This document shows, one piece after another, positions 12,066-23,549 of a stretch of 64,000 nucleotides of DNA. The translations under genes and the position numbers were made by a program. The notes below the pieces were generated by a model that was not told where the DNA came from, made no database searches, and saw only the letters and a program-made list of their open reading frames with translations. Position 1 is the first letter of the stretch. Each line of letters begins with the position of its first letter. Origin of the DNA: Atrina japonica (lineage: Eukaryota > Mollusca > Bivalvia > Pterioida > Pinnidae); assembly GCA_030159075.1 (NCBI GenBank), contig BROG01000292.1:482001-546000 (forward strand), read 5' to 3'.

Positions 12066-12216
12066 TGACCGGTCGACAGGGGATGCTTACTCCTCCATGG
12101 CACCTGATCCCACCTCTTGGTTTCCAGAGGTCCGTGTTTGTCCATTTTTACCGGATTTGTATCTGTGTCCTGGACATTCTATTGATTTATACTTTGGTAT
12201 CTGAAATTTTTATATT
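12066..12216 (+). repeat. 5' pseudo-LTR of Naiad copy A
   Basis: Direct repeat of 15325-15475 with only a few differences over about 151 bases, from TGACCGGTCGACAG to GGTATCTGAAATTTTTATAT. The close match suggests a fairly recent insertion. The 3' copy continues further upstream (GGACTCACGGCGGG), so the 5' copy may be truncated. Confidence 0.85.
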
Positions 12217-12284
12217 TTTACCACCGAGTATGTGTCACTGCTGGTGGACATATTGTCCCCGAGGATACTTGTCACTCGGTACAT

Positions 12285-15214
12285 ATGCATTTAATGGATA
12301 AAAAAGTACAAAAACATTACATACTGGATGGCACGGCGCCCAGTATAAAAAGGTGTCCTTCTGCGAAGTCTATCGGGAGCACAGACTCGCAGAGATTGTT
12401 TGGTGCTCCCCGGGTTGTCCTTCGGGACATTAATAATTTAACATTTGTACAGTCAAAAGATGACCAGTTATGGTATAAACATAATAATGCTTGTGTTCCC
12501 ATAAAAATTGTCAGATTCCACTTGACGACATTTTTGATAGTTCATTTTCAAAAAATATACCAACAATTTCTAAATGTTCTGTCAAAAATTGTAAAACATG
12601 TCATATATTAATAACGGATCAAGTGTTCACCAGCAATCTGACAAATAAGCATTATAACACCAGAAGCTGGGATCATCTAGACTGGAAATCATCTAACGTT
12701 GTTTACGGAATTGAGTGTACCTTGTGTGATTTGATTTATGTTGGCGAAACTAAGGGGCCCTTAAATAAAAGAGTATGTGGTCATCGATTCGAGATTAATA
12801 ATGGGGGTAACCAGATACTCTATCGACATTTCAACTCTCCTGACCATTCCATCTTGTCTATGAGAGTTCGTATAATTGAAAAAAATATACCACTGGATCA
12901 ACAATCCCACCTTGAGTACCCTCTTCCGTAGACAACGTGAAGAATTTTGTATTAAACAGCTTGGCACTGTATATCCCTATGGATGTAACGATAATATCCA
13001 AAGTGTAGGCAATCTATCAGGCCCACTGTGTAATTGTGTTAATGTGATGGAACTTTTTAATTCTAACGTAAGACGTAAACGAACATCGTTCGTACAACCG
13101 ACCCTACATACATGATGTCACTTTTTCATCTTTTTTACCTTACGTTAACAAAAAATTGGGTCTTCATCACATTCGCAGCAAACCTCAATAAACTTTTTCA
13201 AGAAGCAAGAATGAATCCCTACACGGATTCTTCAACCCCAGAATACATACTGAACTCCATTATAATGGACATCGCTTATCACAGACTGTTTAAGCCTGCA
13301 CGCGTTACATACGATGACTGTTCTGAACAGAAACGTCTTTTCTTTAAACTTAAATTCACAAATAAAGGCATAGACGCTTTAAAAATTGGCAATGTTCTAA
13401 ATCACAAAAAAGTTCAGTCCTGTATTCCACCATATTTTAAACTAAAGACCACGCCTTGCATTTCATATAGCTATACACCTAGCATAGCATCCAAGCTATT
13501 CAATTACAAACAGGTTTTGCAGTGCCTAGACATCAACCATCTTCTACACAACACTGTCACATGTCCATGTGCTTCATCTCCTTTCAAATACAATACTATC
13601 GGGCATGTCATTACCGGCGACGTTTCTTTTGTTGAAAATAAAAGCCTCAAAAATCTTATTTTAAGGGGCCCTAAATACCGGGAAGCCCGTTCCTTTAATT
13701 GGCGTCAGAATTTTAGTTTAGTTATGGATTCTGTCGAAGATTAAGCCAGACGATGGGCCAAACATGAAGACGTAGAACCAGACACTTTGTCTGAATGGCT
13801 GAAAGCCATACGGTGGTTGATAAAATCTCGTATTCGAAAACTTATAAACTTATTTAATGATCCAGAAGTAGTAACTGAACTGGATAGGTTACATGACCAA
13901 TATGTACTGGTACCAGCAGACAAAGCCTCAAATAATATAGTTTTTATTTGTAAGGCACATTACTATAATTGTTTATTAGAATAACTTGGGTTTAATACGA
14001 ATTCCGGAAATCCTACATACACACGTAGCTCACTTTCAAAGGACGAAATCCTTCAAAATCACGTGTCCGTATTACGTTCATTTGATATACCTACAACGGA
14101 TACCGATTTCGAGCTACCACATTTATACTGGATACCTAAACTTCATAAAACCCCATATAAGCAAAGATACATAGCAGGATCCAGCAAATGTTCTACCAAA
14201 CCTTTATCTTTACTCCTTACCAAGATATTGACAGCCATTAAGGAGAAACTTCAACAATACTGTACAGTTGCTTATTCCAGAAGCGGTGTAAATCAGATGT
14301 GGATACTTAAAAATTCTAAACAGCTTTTAGAAAATTTGAAGGCACACAATTTTTCTCGAATTCATAGTATCAAAACTTATGACTTGTCTACTCTTTACAC
14401 TACTATTCCACATACAAAATTAAAAGAAAGACTTTTCAGCATCATAGACAACTGCTTTTTCACTAAAGGTGGTACCCGAAAATTTAAATATCTACTGATT
14501 GGCTATCAGGATACTTATTTCGTCAAACACCACTCTGATTCTACACATAAATACACTGAAGTTGATATAAAAAACATGCTGGAATTTCTAATAGACAATA
14601 TATTTGAAATGTTCGGAGACGTGGTCTTTCAACAAACTATCGGCATTCCTATGGGAACCAATTATGCTCCTTTATTGGCCGACCTGTTCCTTTATTCATA
14701 CGAAGCAGACTTCATTCAGAAACTGCTGATTCAAAATAAGAAAAAGTTAGCGGTGTCCTTTAATTTGACATTTAGATATATCGACGACGTTTTGTCAATT
14801 AATAATGACAATTTTCATACATATGTCAATGGGATATATCCCAGCGAACTAGAAATTAAAGATACAACAGAATCAAGCACACACGCTTCATAATTAGACA
14901 TTTTACTTAAAATAAACACAGACGGGAAATTAGCAACTAAGCTATACGATAAACGCGACGATTTCGACATTCCCATTGTAAATTTTCCAAATTTATGTAG
15001 TAATATCCCTCAGTCACCCGCATATGGAGTTTATATTTCACAAATGATCCGATATGCCAGGGCGTGCACAACATATGAAGATTTCATATACAGAGGTAAA
15101 CTACTCACTGACAAATTATTGACACAGGGATATCGAACACCGCGTTTAATGTCAACGTTCCGCAAATTTTACGGTCGGTATAATAGTTTGCGAGTACTCT
15201 GTTTCACTAAGTGA
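12285..15214 (+). pseudogene. Naiad-type PLE polyprotein (GIY-YIG ahead of RT), inactive
   Basis: Order along the strand is a zinc-binding cysteine cluster CSVKNCKTC (12575-12601), a GIY-YIG endonuclease with a CxxC inside the GIY-YIG linker (YGIECTLCDLIYVGET, about 12704-12751), then a long linker, then reverse transcriptase: WIPKLHKTPY (about 14132), YDLSTLY (about 14378), GIPMGTN (about 14642) and YIDD (about 14777), and a C-terminal FRKFYGRY block (about 15155). Known Penelope elements usually have the endonuclease after the RT; the reverse order seen here defines the Naiad/Chlamys group. Frame changes occur near 12500, 12900 and 13110. From 13112 one frame continues with three in-frame stops (13742, 13982, 14891), each a single-base change judged from sister copies. 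It is not active. Confidence 0.88.
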
Positions 15215-15324
15215 AATGTTGAGTTGCCTTTTCGTTGGCGGTTGTTGAGACGTCTGTACCAATTGTGACGAGGATACACTCCTCACTTGTTTCGTTGGAC
15301 TTGACTGTGGACTCACGGCGGGTG

Positions 15325-15475
15325 TGACCGGTCGACAGAGGATGCTTACTCCTCCATGGCACCTGATCCCATCTCTTGGTTTCCAGAGGTCCGTGTTTGT
15401 CCATTTTTACCGGATTTGTATCTATGTCCTGGACATTCTATTGATTTATACTTTGGTATCTGAAATTTTTATATT
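15325..15475 (+). repeat. 3' pseudo-LTR of Naiad copy A
   Basis: Direct repeat partner of 12066-12216. It follows about 100 bases of 3' UTR after the end of the coding part. Solo or truncated relatives occur at 16053, 27863, 29030, 3583 and 63700. Confidence 0.85.
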
Positions 15476-15592
15476 CTTATTTCATGACATAAGTTTCACA
15501 GGTGTCGCCGTGGTTTAGTTTTTTTTTAAATATGTATTTTATTGTATACTGAGTTGTCGGAGTTTATATATTATATTTGTTTTTTACATTCC

Positions 15593-16185
15593 AGAAGCGG
15601 TGTAAATTAGATGTGGATTCTTAAAAATTCTCAACAACTTTTAGAAAATTTAAAAGCACACAATTTTTCTCAAATTTGCAGTATCAAAACATACGACTTC
15701 TCTACTCTTTACACAACCATTCCACATACAAAATTAAAAGAATGACTTTTTAGTATCATAGACAACTGTTTTTTTCACTAAAGGTGGTACCCGAAAATTC
15801 AAATATCTAGTGATCGGTTATCATGATACTTATTTTGTCAAACACCACTCTGATTCTACGCATAAATACACTGAAGTTGATATAAAAAACATGCTGGAAT
15901 TTCTTATAGACAATATATATTTGTAATGTTCGAAGACGTTGTCTTTCAACAAACTGTCGGCATTCCTATGGGAACCAATTGTGCCCCTTTATTGGCCGAC
16001 CTGTTCCTATATTCATACGAACAGACTTCATTCAGAAACTGCTGAATCAAAAGAAGATGCTTACTCCTCCATGGCACCTGGTCCCACCTCTTGGTTTCCA
16101 GAGGTCCGTATTTGTCCACTTTTGCCGGATTTGTATCAGTGTCCTTGACATCCTAAAGATTTATACTTTGGTATCTGAGATGATT
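15593..16185 (+). mobile_element. Second Naiad fragment: partial RT joined directly to a pseudo-LTR
   Basis: Starts inside the RT (nucleotides equal to 14277 on in copy A), covers the TYDFSTLYT-like block, and GIPMGTN near 15960, and runs to the ADFIQKLLNQK-like segment at 16045. There it jumps straight into the pseudo-LTR (GATGCTTACTCC at 16056). The YIDD motif and the whole C-terminus are missing. An in-frame TGA near 15743 and an extra T run near 15770 also disable it. Confidence 0.85.
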
Positions 16186-16399
16186 TATATTTAATGACTT
16201 CTACTGCTGTATTCGAAGTAATAATATGTAAAGTTCTTCTTTCAACCAGCAGGTGAATGATAAAGCCATATAGAACGGCATAGTCGGAGAATAATAGTGA
16301 CAATCAAAATTAAAGCCATAGCTCGGTATAGATTGGTAAAATAAAACAGTTATTCCACATTCATTCCCCGCAAACCTTTATCCACGCTAATACGCTTAT

Positions 16400-16566
16400 G
16401 ATATTTTACTGAATGATTTGTCACAGTTTTGGTCCATTCAAAGTTTACTTTCTTTTGCACGAGATTCGTAAGTGGGCTTACAACTGTGGAAAAAATAGGG
16501 CAAAAATTTCGATAAAGTCAACCATACCCAAAATATCATTAACTCTTTCTTATTTGTAGAAATCGG
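16400..16566 (-). pseudogene. Gmr1-like RT connection segment
   Basis: Minus-strand reading in shifting frames gives NKKELMIF, VDFIEIFALFFPQL, AHLRISC and KVNFEWTKTCDKSFSKIS, which match the part of Ty3-type RT that follows the palm (the LGMVGFYR... segment). It continues the RT piece at 16974-17860 after an insertion of about 400 bases. Confidence 0.7.
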
Positions 16567-16973
16567 AGCTTTTCAATTACGTCCAATAAACTTTTTACAC
16601 AAAGATACGTTGTTGAACGCTTGAAATCGTCGTTTAAGAAGCTGTATGGTCGATACGGGGATCTTGTTAAACATTATGAAATTCCCCTCTCAGGAATATT
16701 AGATAGCTTGCTGGTGCACGACCACAGAGAGTGGCTCCCTTTCGCTAATCGTGCTTTTCACCGAATTTGACCCGTTCATCGAACTAGAAAGGTTTCCATG
16801 GGGCATTTGCAACGGGTGTGGCATGCCAGCAGAGGACGCTCACTCCTTCCGGACACCTGGTTCTATACCGTTTGGGATTTTCAGCTGTTATTCATGTTGA
16901 GACCATTTGCACATCTAATTCGTCGTGTTGTAATGGACTTGATAAGTTTCAATTATCAATTCGCACTTCTTCA
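16567..16973 (+). mobile_element. 3' end of a divergent PLE family
   Basis: Plus-strand translation at 16600-16740 gives SFKKLYGRYGDLVKHYE, parallel to the FRKFYGRY end of the Naiad copies, followed by a segment with AGAGGACGCTCACTCCTTCC that is laid out like the Naiad pseudo-LTR (AGAGGATGCTTACTCCTCC) but diverged. The same sequence occurs in reverse at 44032-44300. It interrupts the Gmr1-like RT. Naming it a PLE end is inference from the shared layout. Confidence 0.55.
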
Positions 16974-17950
16974 TGTTCACTTCTATCTTAGCCATAGTAG
17001 GTCTAACATAACCTTGACCTACTTTGTGACCTAAATAATCTACAGTAGCTTGACAAAATTCATTCTTAGTTAAATTCACAGTCATATTCTCTGTAGCTAA
17101 TCTGTAGAATAACGAACTCATAATCTTGAGGTGACCATCCAAGTGTTGAGTATACACGATGCCATAGTCAATGTACGCCTCGCATCCGGCTAGATCTTGA
17201 ATAAGTGAATGAATCATCCTCTGCAACGTAACTGACGCGTTTTTCATCCCGAAAGGCATAACTTTGTCTCTCAGGAGTCACGAAAGCTGATATTTCTTTG
17301 GCTCTTTCACTTAATGGTACTTGCCAATAGCTTTTGAGGAGATTGAATTTACTGACATACTTTGCGCTGCCAATTTTATCGATACAGTCATCAATTCTGG
17401 GGATCGGATATGAATCACTTCTTCTGACTGCGTTCACTTTCCGAAAATCAGTACATAGACGATAAGTACCACCTGGATTTGGTACTAAAGTACACGGAGA
17501 GCTCCATTCACTATTACTTGGTTCAACAATGTCATTGTCTATAATGTGTTGTAACGTTTTGTGCAATCGCATACAGATGATAAGGATGCTGTTTAATTGG
17601 CTGGGCATCACCTAGTTCTACGTCGTGAACAGTTGCATTAGTTTTTCCTGGAATGTCAGGAAATATTTTCACATATTTATGTATCAAATATCTTGCATGT
17701 GCTTTCTGGTTCACATTCAAATGTTCTAATTTGTCCTCAATGATGGCGAGAATTTCGTATTTTTTCAAGTGGACACTGACTACTGTCTTTCTCTGAGAAT
17801 TCAACACGACAGTCACTAACATTACTAACATTAACAGAATTTTGAGAAATATTGCCAACTGGATAAGGTGGAAACAGGTTTTACAGTGTTTCTTTCAAAA
17901 TAATCTTGTAACATGTTAATGCGACAAACATTTTTTTTCTTTACGCCGAC
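16974..17950 (-). pseudogene. Gmr1-like (Ty3 group) reverse transcriptase relic
   Basis: Minus-strand pieces in three frames show HDVELGDAQPIKQHPY, IVEPSNSEWSSPC, FRKVNAVRRSDSYPIPRIDD, MPFGMKNASVTLQRM, a changed catalytic block (YIDYGIVYT where Ty3 RTs have YIDD), and DYLGHKVGQG. Integrase C-terminal sequence lies immediately upstream on the same strand (18273-18575). That gives the order integrase then RT, the reverse of usual Ty3/gypsy and typical of the Gmr1 lineage. Frameshifts near 17270 and 17590 and the lost catalytic aspartate show it is dead. Confidence 0.8.
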
Positions 17951-17954
17951 CTGG

Positions 17955-18267
17955 ACCCAGTTGTTCATCTACTGTATAAATTTTAACCCCCGGTTAAATA
18001 TCATAACCAAGGATTAAAATTTAACCTAAGGTTAAATTCTGTTGCTCAATGATTGGTAAAGTATAAATTTGTTAAATCATTGCTTAGATATGGAAAATTT
18101 AGCCATATTTTGAGACTCGGTTACACATTTTAACCAGTTAAGGGCTATGTTTTCAAAATGTCACTGTTATCAAAATTCAGTCCTAGGTTATATAACCCTC
18201 GGTTACAATATTTAAACCAGGGTTATATTTAACCGGTGGTTAAATTTAACCAATAGATGAACCGGGT
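17955..18267. mobile_element. 313-bp MITE with TIRs and 5-bp TSD
   Basis: Ends are ACCCAGTTGTTCATCTACTG at 17955 and the reverse complement of ACCCGGTTCATCTATTGG at 18267; the inverted repeats extend about 45 bases with a few indels (shared ACCNCCGGTTAAATAT). CCTGG occurs at 17950-17954 and 18268-18272 as target-site duplication. Outside it the Gmr1 integrase tail reads across: LNYVVKTP on one side and the RINMLQDYF block on the other. There is no ORF inside. The TTAACC-rich interior contains many short palindromes. The superfamily is not determined. Confidence 0.9.
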
Positions 18268-18272
18268 CCTGG

Positions 18273-18575
18273 TGTTTTTACAACATAATTCAAGTCATCT
18301 TATTATCAATTTCATATCAACCCTAGCTTGTAATGGATGTCCAGGAACCGTCAAAAATACAAGTACTTTATCACCTGGCTTAAAAGTTCAGTTCCTGGCA
18401 TCTTTGTCATACCATACATTCATTTTGACTTGAGAACCCTTAACATTGGCTTGTGCCAGATTACATGCATTATGTAATCTTTCTTTAAATTTAGACACAT
18501 AGTCCAACAAATTCATGTCATTAGTCTCATACAACCACTTCTCTTTTAAAAGTTTCAAAGGTCCCCTGACACAAT
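18273..18575 (-). pseudogene. Gmr1-like integrase C-terminal relic
   Basis: Minus-strand reading shows RGPLKLLKEKWL, NLLDYVSKFKERLH, VWYDKDAR, FKPGDKVLVFL and VPGHPLQARV, the integrase C-terminal region typical of Gmr1-like and related Ty3 elements. One stop and one frameshift are visible. It is truncated at its upstream end by the CCACTA satellite. Confidence 0.8.
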
Positions 18576-21500
18576 GACCACTATCACAAAAAAAATGCCG
18601 TTAGTTTACTACCACGAAACCACTACCACTAGTCCACTACCACTAGAACACTACCACTTCTACTAGCACTAAACCACTGTCTCTAGAACACTACCACGAC
18701 AACTATCACTGACCACTACCATTAGACGACTACTTCAAAACGACTACCACTAGACTACTCGGCCATTACCACTACACCACTGCCTCTACAACTGAAAAAC
18801 TACCACTAGACTGTTATCACTGGGTCACTACCAGTAGACCACTTCCACTAGATAACTACAACAGACAATTATCATTACCACTAGAACACTACCACTAGAT
18901 TACTACTACCACTAGACCACTACTTCCACTAGACTACTACCACTAGACCACTACCATTAGACCACTACCACTAGACCACTACTACCACTAGACTACTACC
19001 ACTAGACCACTACTTCCACTAGACTACTACCACTAGACCACTACTTCCACTAGACTACTACCACTAGACCACTACCATTAGACCACTACCACTAGACCAC
19101 TACCACTAGACTACTACCACTAGACCACTACTTCCACTAGACTACTACCACTAGACCACTACTTCCACTAGACTACTACCACTAGACCACTACCATTAGA
19201 CCACTACCACTAGACCACTACCACTAGACTACTACCACTAGACCACTACTTCCACTAGACTACTACCACTAGACCACTACTTCCACTAGACTACTACCAC
19301 TAGACCACTACCATTAGACCACTACCACTAGACCACTACTACCACTAGACCACTACCACTAGACCACTGCTACCACTAGACCACAACTACCACTAGACCA
19401 CAACTACCACTAGACAACTACTACCATTAGACCACTACCACTAGACCACTACTTCCACTAGACGACTACCACTAGACCACTACTTCCACTAGACTACTAC
19501 CACTAGACCACTACCATTAGACCACTACCACTAGACCACTACTACCACTAGACCACTACCACTAGACCACTGCTACCACTAGACCACAACTACCACTAGA
19601 CAACTACTAACATTAGACCACTACCACTAGGCCACTATCACCAGACCACTACCACTAGACCACTACCACTAGACAATTTCCACTAGATCACTACTACCAC
19701 TAGACCACTACCACTAGACTACTACCACTAGACCATTTCCACTAGATTACTACTATCACTAGATCACTACCACTACACCACTAATTACTACTACCACTAG
19801 ATCACTATAACTAGACCACTACCACTAGACCACTACCACTATGCCATTTCAACTAGATTACTACAACCACTTGACCACTACCACTAGACCACTACCACTA
19901 GACCACTACCACTAGAACACTATCACTAGACCACTACCACTAGACAATTTCCACTAGATTACTACTACCACTAGATCACTATCACTAGACCACTATCACT
20001 AGACCATTTCCACTAGATTACTACAACCACTTGACCACTACCACTAGACCACTATCACTAGACCACTATCACTAGACCATTTCCACTAGATTACTACAAC
20101 CACTTGACCACTACCACTAGAACACTATCACTAGACCACTATCACTAGACCATTTCCACTAGATTACTACAACCACTTGACCACTACCACTAGACCACTA
20201 TCACTAGACCACTACCACTAGACCACTACCACTAGACCACTACCACTAGAACACTATCACTAGACCACTACCACTAGACAATTTCCACTAGATTACTACT
20301 ACCACTAGATCACTATCACTAGACCACTATCACTAGACCATTTCCACTAGATTACTACTACCACTAGACCACTACCACTACACCACTACCACTAGATCAC
20401 TACCACTAGACAACTACCACTAGTCTTCTACCTCTAAGTCACTACCACTATTTCTACCAATAGAAAATTATCACAGACAATTACCACTACCACAAACCAC
20501 TACCATTAGACCACTATAACTAGACTACTATTACCACTAGGCCGCTTACCACTAGACCACTAACAGAAACCAATGCCACAAAACACTGGCTAAACAACTA
20601 CCACATATCACTATCATAGACCACTACCTTCAACTATTACTAGACCACGAACACTACCACTAGGCCATTACAACTAGACAATTAGACACTAAACCATTAC
20701 CACTTTTTAGACCACTGGACCACTACCAGTAGACCACTACCACTAGAACACTATCAGTAGATCACTACAACTAGACTCCTACCATTAGACCACTACCACT
20801 AGACCACTAGCGCTACTTCACTACCACTAAACGTCTTCCATTGGATCACTACCATTAGACCACTAATGCTACTTCACTACCACTAAACCTCGTCCATTAG
20901 ATCATTATCACTAGACCACTACCACTACTTCACTACCACTAAACCTCGTCCATTAGATCACTACCACTATAAGTAGACCACTACAACTAGACTCCTACCA
21001 TTAGACCACTACCACTAGCATCACTAACACTAGACCACTACCACTACTATTAGAGTACTACCTCTAGACCAGTACTACTAGACCACTACCACTAGCATCA
21101 CTAACACTAGACCACTACCACCATACTGCTACCACTACTATTAGAGTACTACCTCTAGACCAGTACTACTAGACCACTACCACTAGAATCACTATCACTA
21201 GACCACTACCACCAGACTGCTACTACTATTAGAGTACTACCTCTAGACCATACTGACCACTACCACTACACTAACACTAGACCACTACCACTACTATTAG
21301 AGTACTACCTCTAGACCAGTACTACTAGACCACTACCACTAGAATCACTAACACTAGACCACTACCACCAGACTGCTACCACTACTATTAGAGTACTACC
21401 TCTAGACCAGTACTACTAGACCACTACCACTAGAATCACTAACACCACTACCACCAGACTGCTACCACTACTATTAGAGTACTACCTCTAGACCAGTACT

Positions 21501-21697
21501 ACTAGACCACTACCACTAGACCACTACCACCAGACTGCTACCACTATTATTAGAGTACTACCTCTAGACCAGTACTACTAGACCACTACCACTAGACCAC
21601 TACCACCAGACTGCTACCACTACTATTAGAGTACTACCTCTAGACAAGTACTACTAGACCACTACCACTAGCATCACTAACACTAGACCACTACCAC
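18576..21697. repeat. CCACTA satellite block, about 3.1 kb
   Basis: Tandem units based on the 14-mer GACCACTACCACTA with variants (ACTACTTCCACTAGA, ATTACTACAACCACTTG). Higher-order repeats are visible: a segment of roughly 120 bases recurs several times between 18900 and 19330, one of about 110 between 19900 and 20300, and an AGAGTACTACCTCTAGACCA group between 21050 and 21640. A second, more diverged block lies at 41085-41855. TAG stops are frequent and there are no ORFs. Confidence 0.95.
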
Positions 21698-22016
21698 CAG
21701 GTCCCATTTTATTTAAAGTTATACGAAAATAGGCACATCAACATCACATACTTATTGGAATTATTGCGTATTCGAGTGGACCTCGACTTTCGGATTGGAA
21801 TTTGTATGTATATTCGAGTGAATCTCTGGCTATAAAACAACAACAGACATTGATATTGTGAGTTTTGATTCTTTTTATTGTAAACCATCATTTAGATTAA
21901 GTTTTTATACTGTTATTGTAAAAAAAATATCGATAAAATTACTTTACTGTTTTGGGTTTTTTTTTTATTTTACGGGAAACGTTAGGGTAATTTTGACCCA
22001 TAACAATATGGATGTG
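21698..22016. other. AT-rich spacer
   Basis: No gene or known repeat recognised between the satellite and the retrozyme monomer. Confidence 0.4.
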
Positions 22017-22143
22017 TTGTTTAACCTTGTGTTATACCACTTTCTCTTTAGGAAGATCTTTTATAAATGAGAACTCAACTGAAGCAGATTAGCTGACCGA
22101 AACGATCGTCTCGAGCATTACAACTTTGGTATTATGTTTATAA
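22017..22143 (+). repeat. Degenerate retrozyme-like monomer
   Basis: Aligns to the 3' half of the array monomer (CCTTGTGTTATACCACTTTC... to ACTTTGGTATTATGTTTATAATA). The ribozyme region 22072-22117 has CTGAAGC where CTGATGA is needed, while GAAACGATCGTC is kept, so it is probably inactive. It stands in front of a transporter pseudogene, as does the copy at 42.1 kb. Confidence 0.7.
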
Positions 22144-22144
22144 T

Positions 22145-22560
22145 ATTTTGAGTTATGGATACTTTTAGAGGGTAAGACCCGATATATCTCAACAGTGACC
22201 AGAAGCTATGGATAGAAAATAGAAGACATTCAAGTATTTGATAAAACTTTAACAAAAGGATGACGCACGCATGCATATATCTGTGGTGATACGACATTTA
22301 GATTTTTGCTATCTTAATATGTTCGCCCTTTAATATATTTCTTGTGCCAGCGATATTCATTATTATTCAGTATTCATACTGTGTTGTATTGACCTTGTAA
22401 TATGAGAACCGAACTAATTTGAATTGTTCTCGTGAACACTCCTGGTGTGTCATTTAATATGAAATATGGACAAATTTAAACAGGATAATAAATAAAAATT
22501 CAGTTACGAATAGTATAATCGCTAATAAACCCAGATGTCCAAGTATAAATGCATTAAACA
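22145..22560. repeat. Block repeated at 42.23-42.64 and 43.26-43.52 kb
   Basis: Shared features include the AGTGACCAGAA segment, TTTGCTATxxTxATATG, ATATATTTCTTxTGCCAGCGAT and a TGCCATTTAATATGAAATAT-like stretch. In two of three cases it sits just beyond the 3' end of a transporter pseudogene, so it is best read as old 3' flank of that gene lineage, duplicated with it. Confidence 0.65.
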
Positions 22561-22618
22561 AACATCTCTGAAATACAGTAATTTCATTTCTTAAAAGTGG
22601 CGTTGCAATCAACCATTC

Positions 22619-23150
22619 TTATTGGTATTCATGTTGGACATCCGACCCCAACTCTTGTTTTATGAGCACTATTTGTACATATCTTGATTTCGTAAACGTA
22701 ACCTTGTAGATATAGCATAGCGCAAGAGCGCTACTAACAGGAACACGCAACAAAAACCCAGAAGAGCACATGTAACAAAACACACGTAAAGCAGTATAAT
22801 CTGTAACAATATTAATCAACCTCGTTGGATTCACATATGCCATCCTTGTAGACACAGCCGAATATTTCCTGGATTACCATTGTTCAGTACCAGTCACGAT
22901 CGCTTCATGATTCCTTGCAAAATAAGATATTCTGTAGCACTAACTAACTATCGTTGAAGTCAATACAATAAGGAAAAATGTTTGAACTATACCAATTATG
23001 AGAATAAACACAACGAGGGAGCCGGTTTAAAAAAGCATCAGACAAACCCCGACTACTACACCAGAAATGATCCCCGGTAAAGAAGACACCTTGCTTGTAA
23101 CAGTAGTATAGTTATCATAACCAAATGACTTAAAGCTGAACTAGGAAGAT
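22619..23150 (-). pseudogene. NFD4-like MFS transporter pseudogene (C-terminal part)
   Basis: Minus-strand sequence aligns to exon 3 of gene C. Recognisable pieces are SSLPGIISG-like (near 23060), the VFILIIGIVQTF-like segment (near 22990), IFG...VYKDG (near 22850), LYCFT (near 22795) and the final membrane segment. Frameshifts and in-frame stops break it, part of the middle is deleted, and exons 1 and 2 are absent. It shares the ESNEV residues with the pseudogene at 43.56 kb, so those two are sisters. Confidence 0.8.
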
Positions 23151-23366
23151 AAAATGCGTTTGAACTTTGAACAAAAAAAAATGTTGAAAAAAAATGTTTT
23201 GAAACATTCCCAATTCATTTCTCAACAAAGCAGATATATTTGTAATTATTTCACAGGAAAACAAGTCTCACAGCAGATGTAAAAGGCGGATTAGTTATAT
23301 TAGTCGTCATTGTATATCTGTACTTTCGACGTGACACGTGCGAAGTCCCAGAGGCTGAAAAAAACC

Positions 23367-23549
23367 TCATATTTTTACAGTGGTTACTCTTTGACGGATT
23401 TTGGCTGTATGTTTAGATTTATTATTTGACCTTGTCTGATACCACTTTTTCATGAGAAAATCTGTTTAAAATTGGAGCTCACCTGATGAAGTCTAGTTGA
23501 CAGAAACGATCGTTTTGAGCGTTATAACTTTGGCATTATGTTTATAATA
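23367..23549 (+). repeat. Retrozyme-like monomer (partial)
   Basis: Begins in the ACAGTGGTTACTCTT block of the array monomer and ends at TTTATAATAC. Contains a nearly complete hammerhead at 23477-23520. Confidence 0.8.
23477..23520 (+). ncRNA. Hammerhead ribozyme motif, near-complete
   Basis: Stem I GCTCA(C) pairs with (T)TGAGC; core CTGATGA; stem II loop GTC-TAGTT-GAC; GAAA; stem III ACG/CGT with a very short loop; cleavage triplet GTT instead of GTC. The short stem III loop suggests it would work, if at all, as a dimer. Confidence 0.7.
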
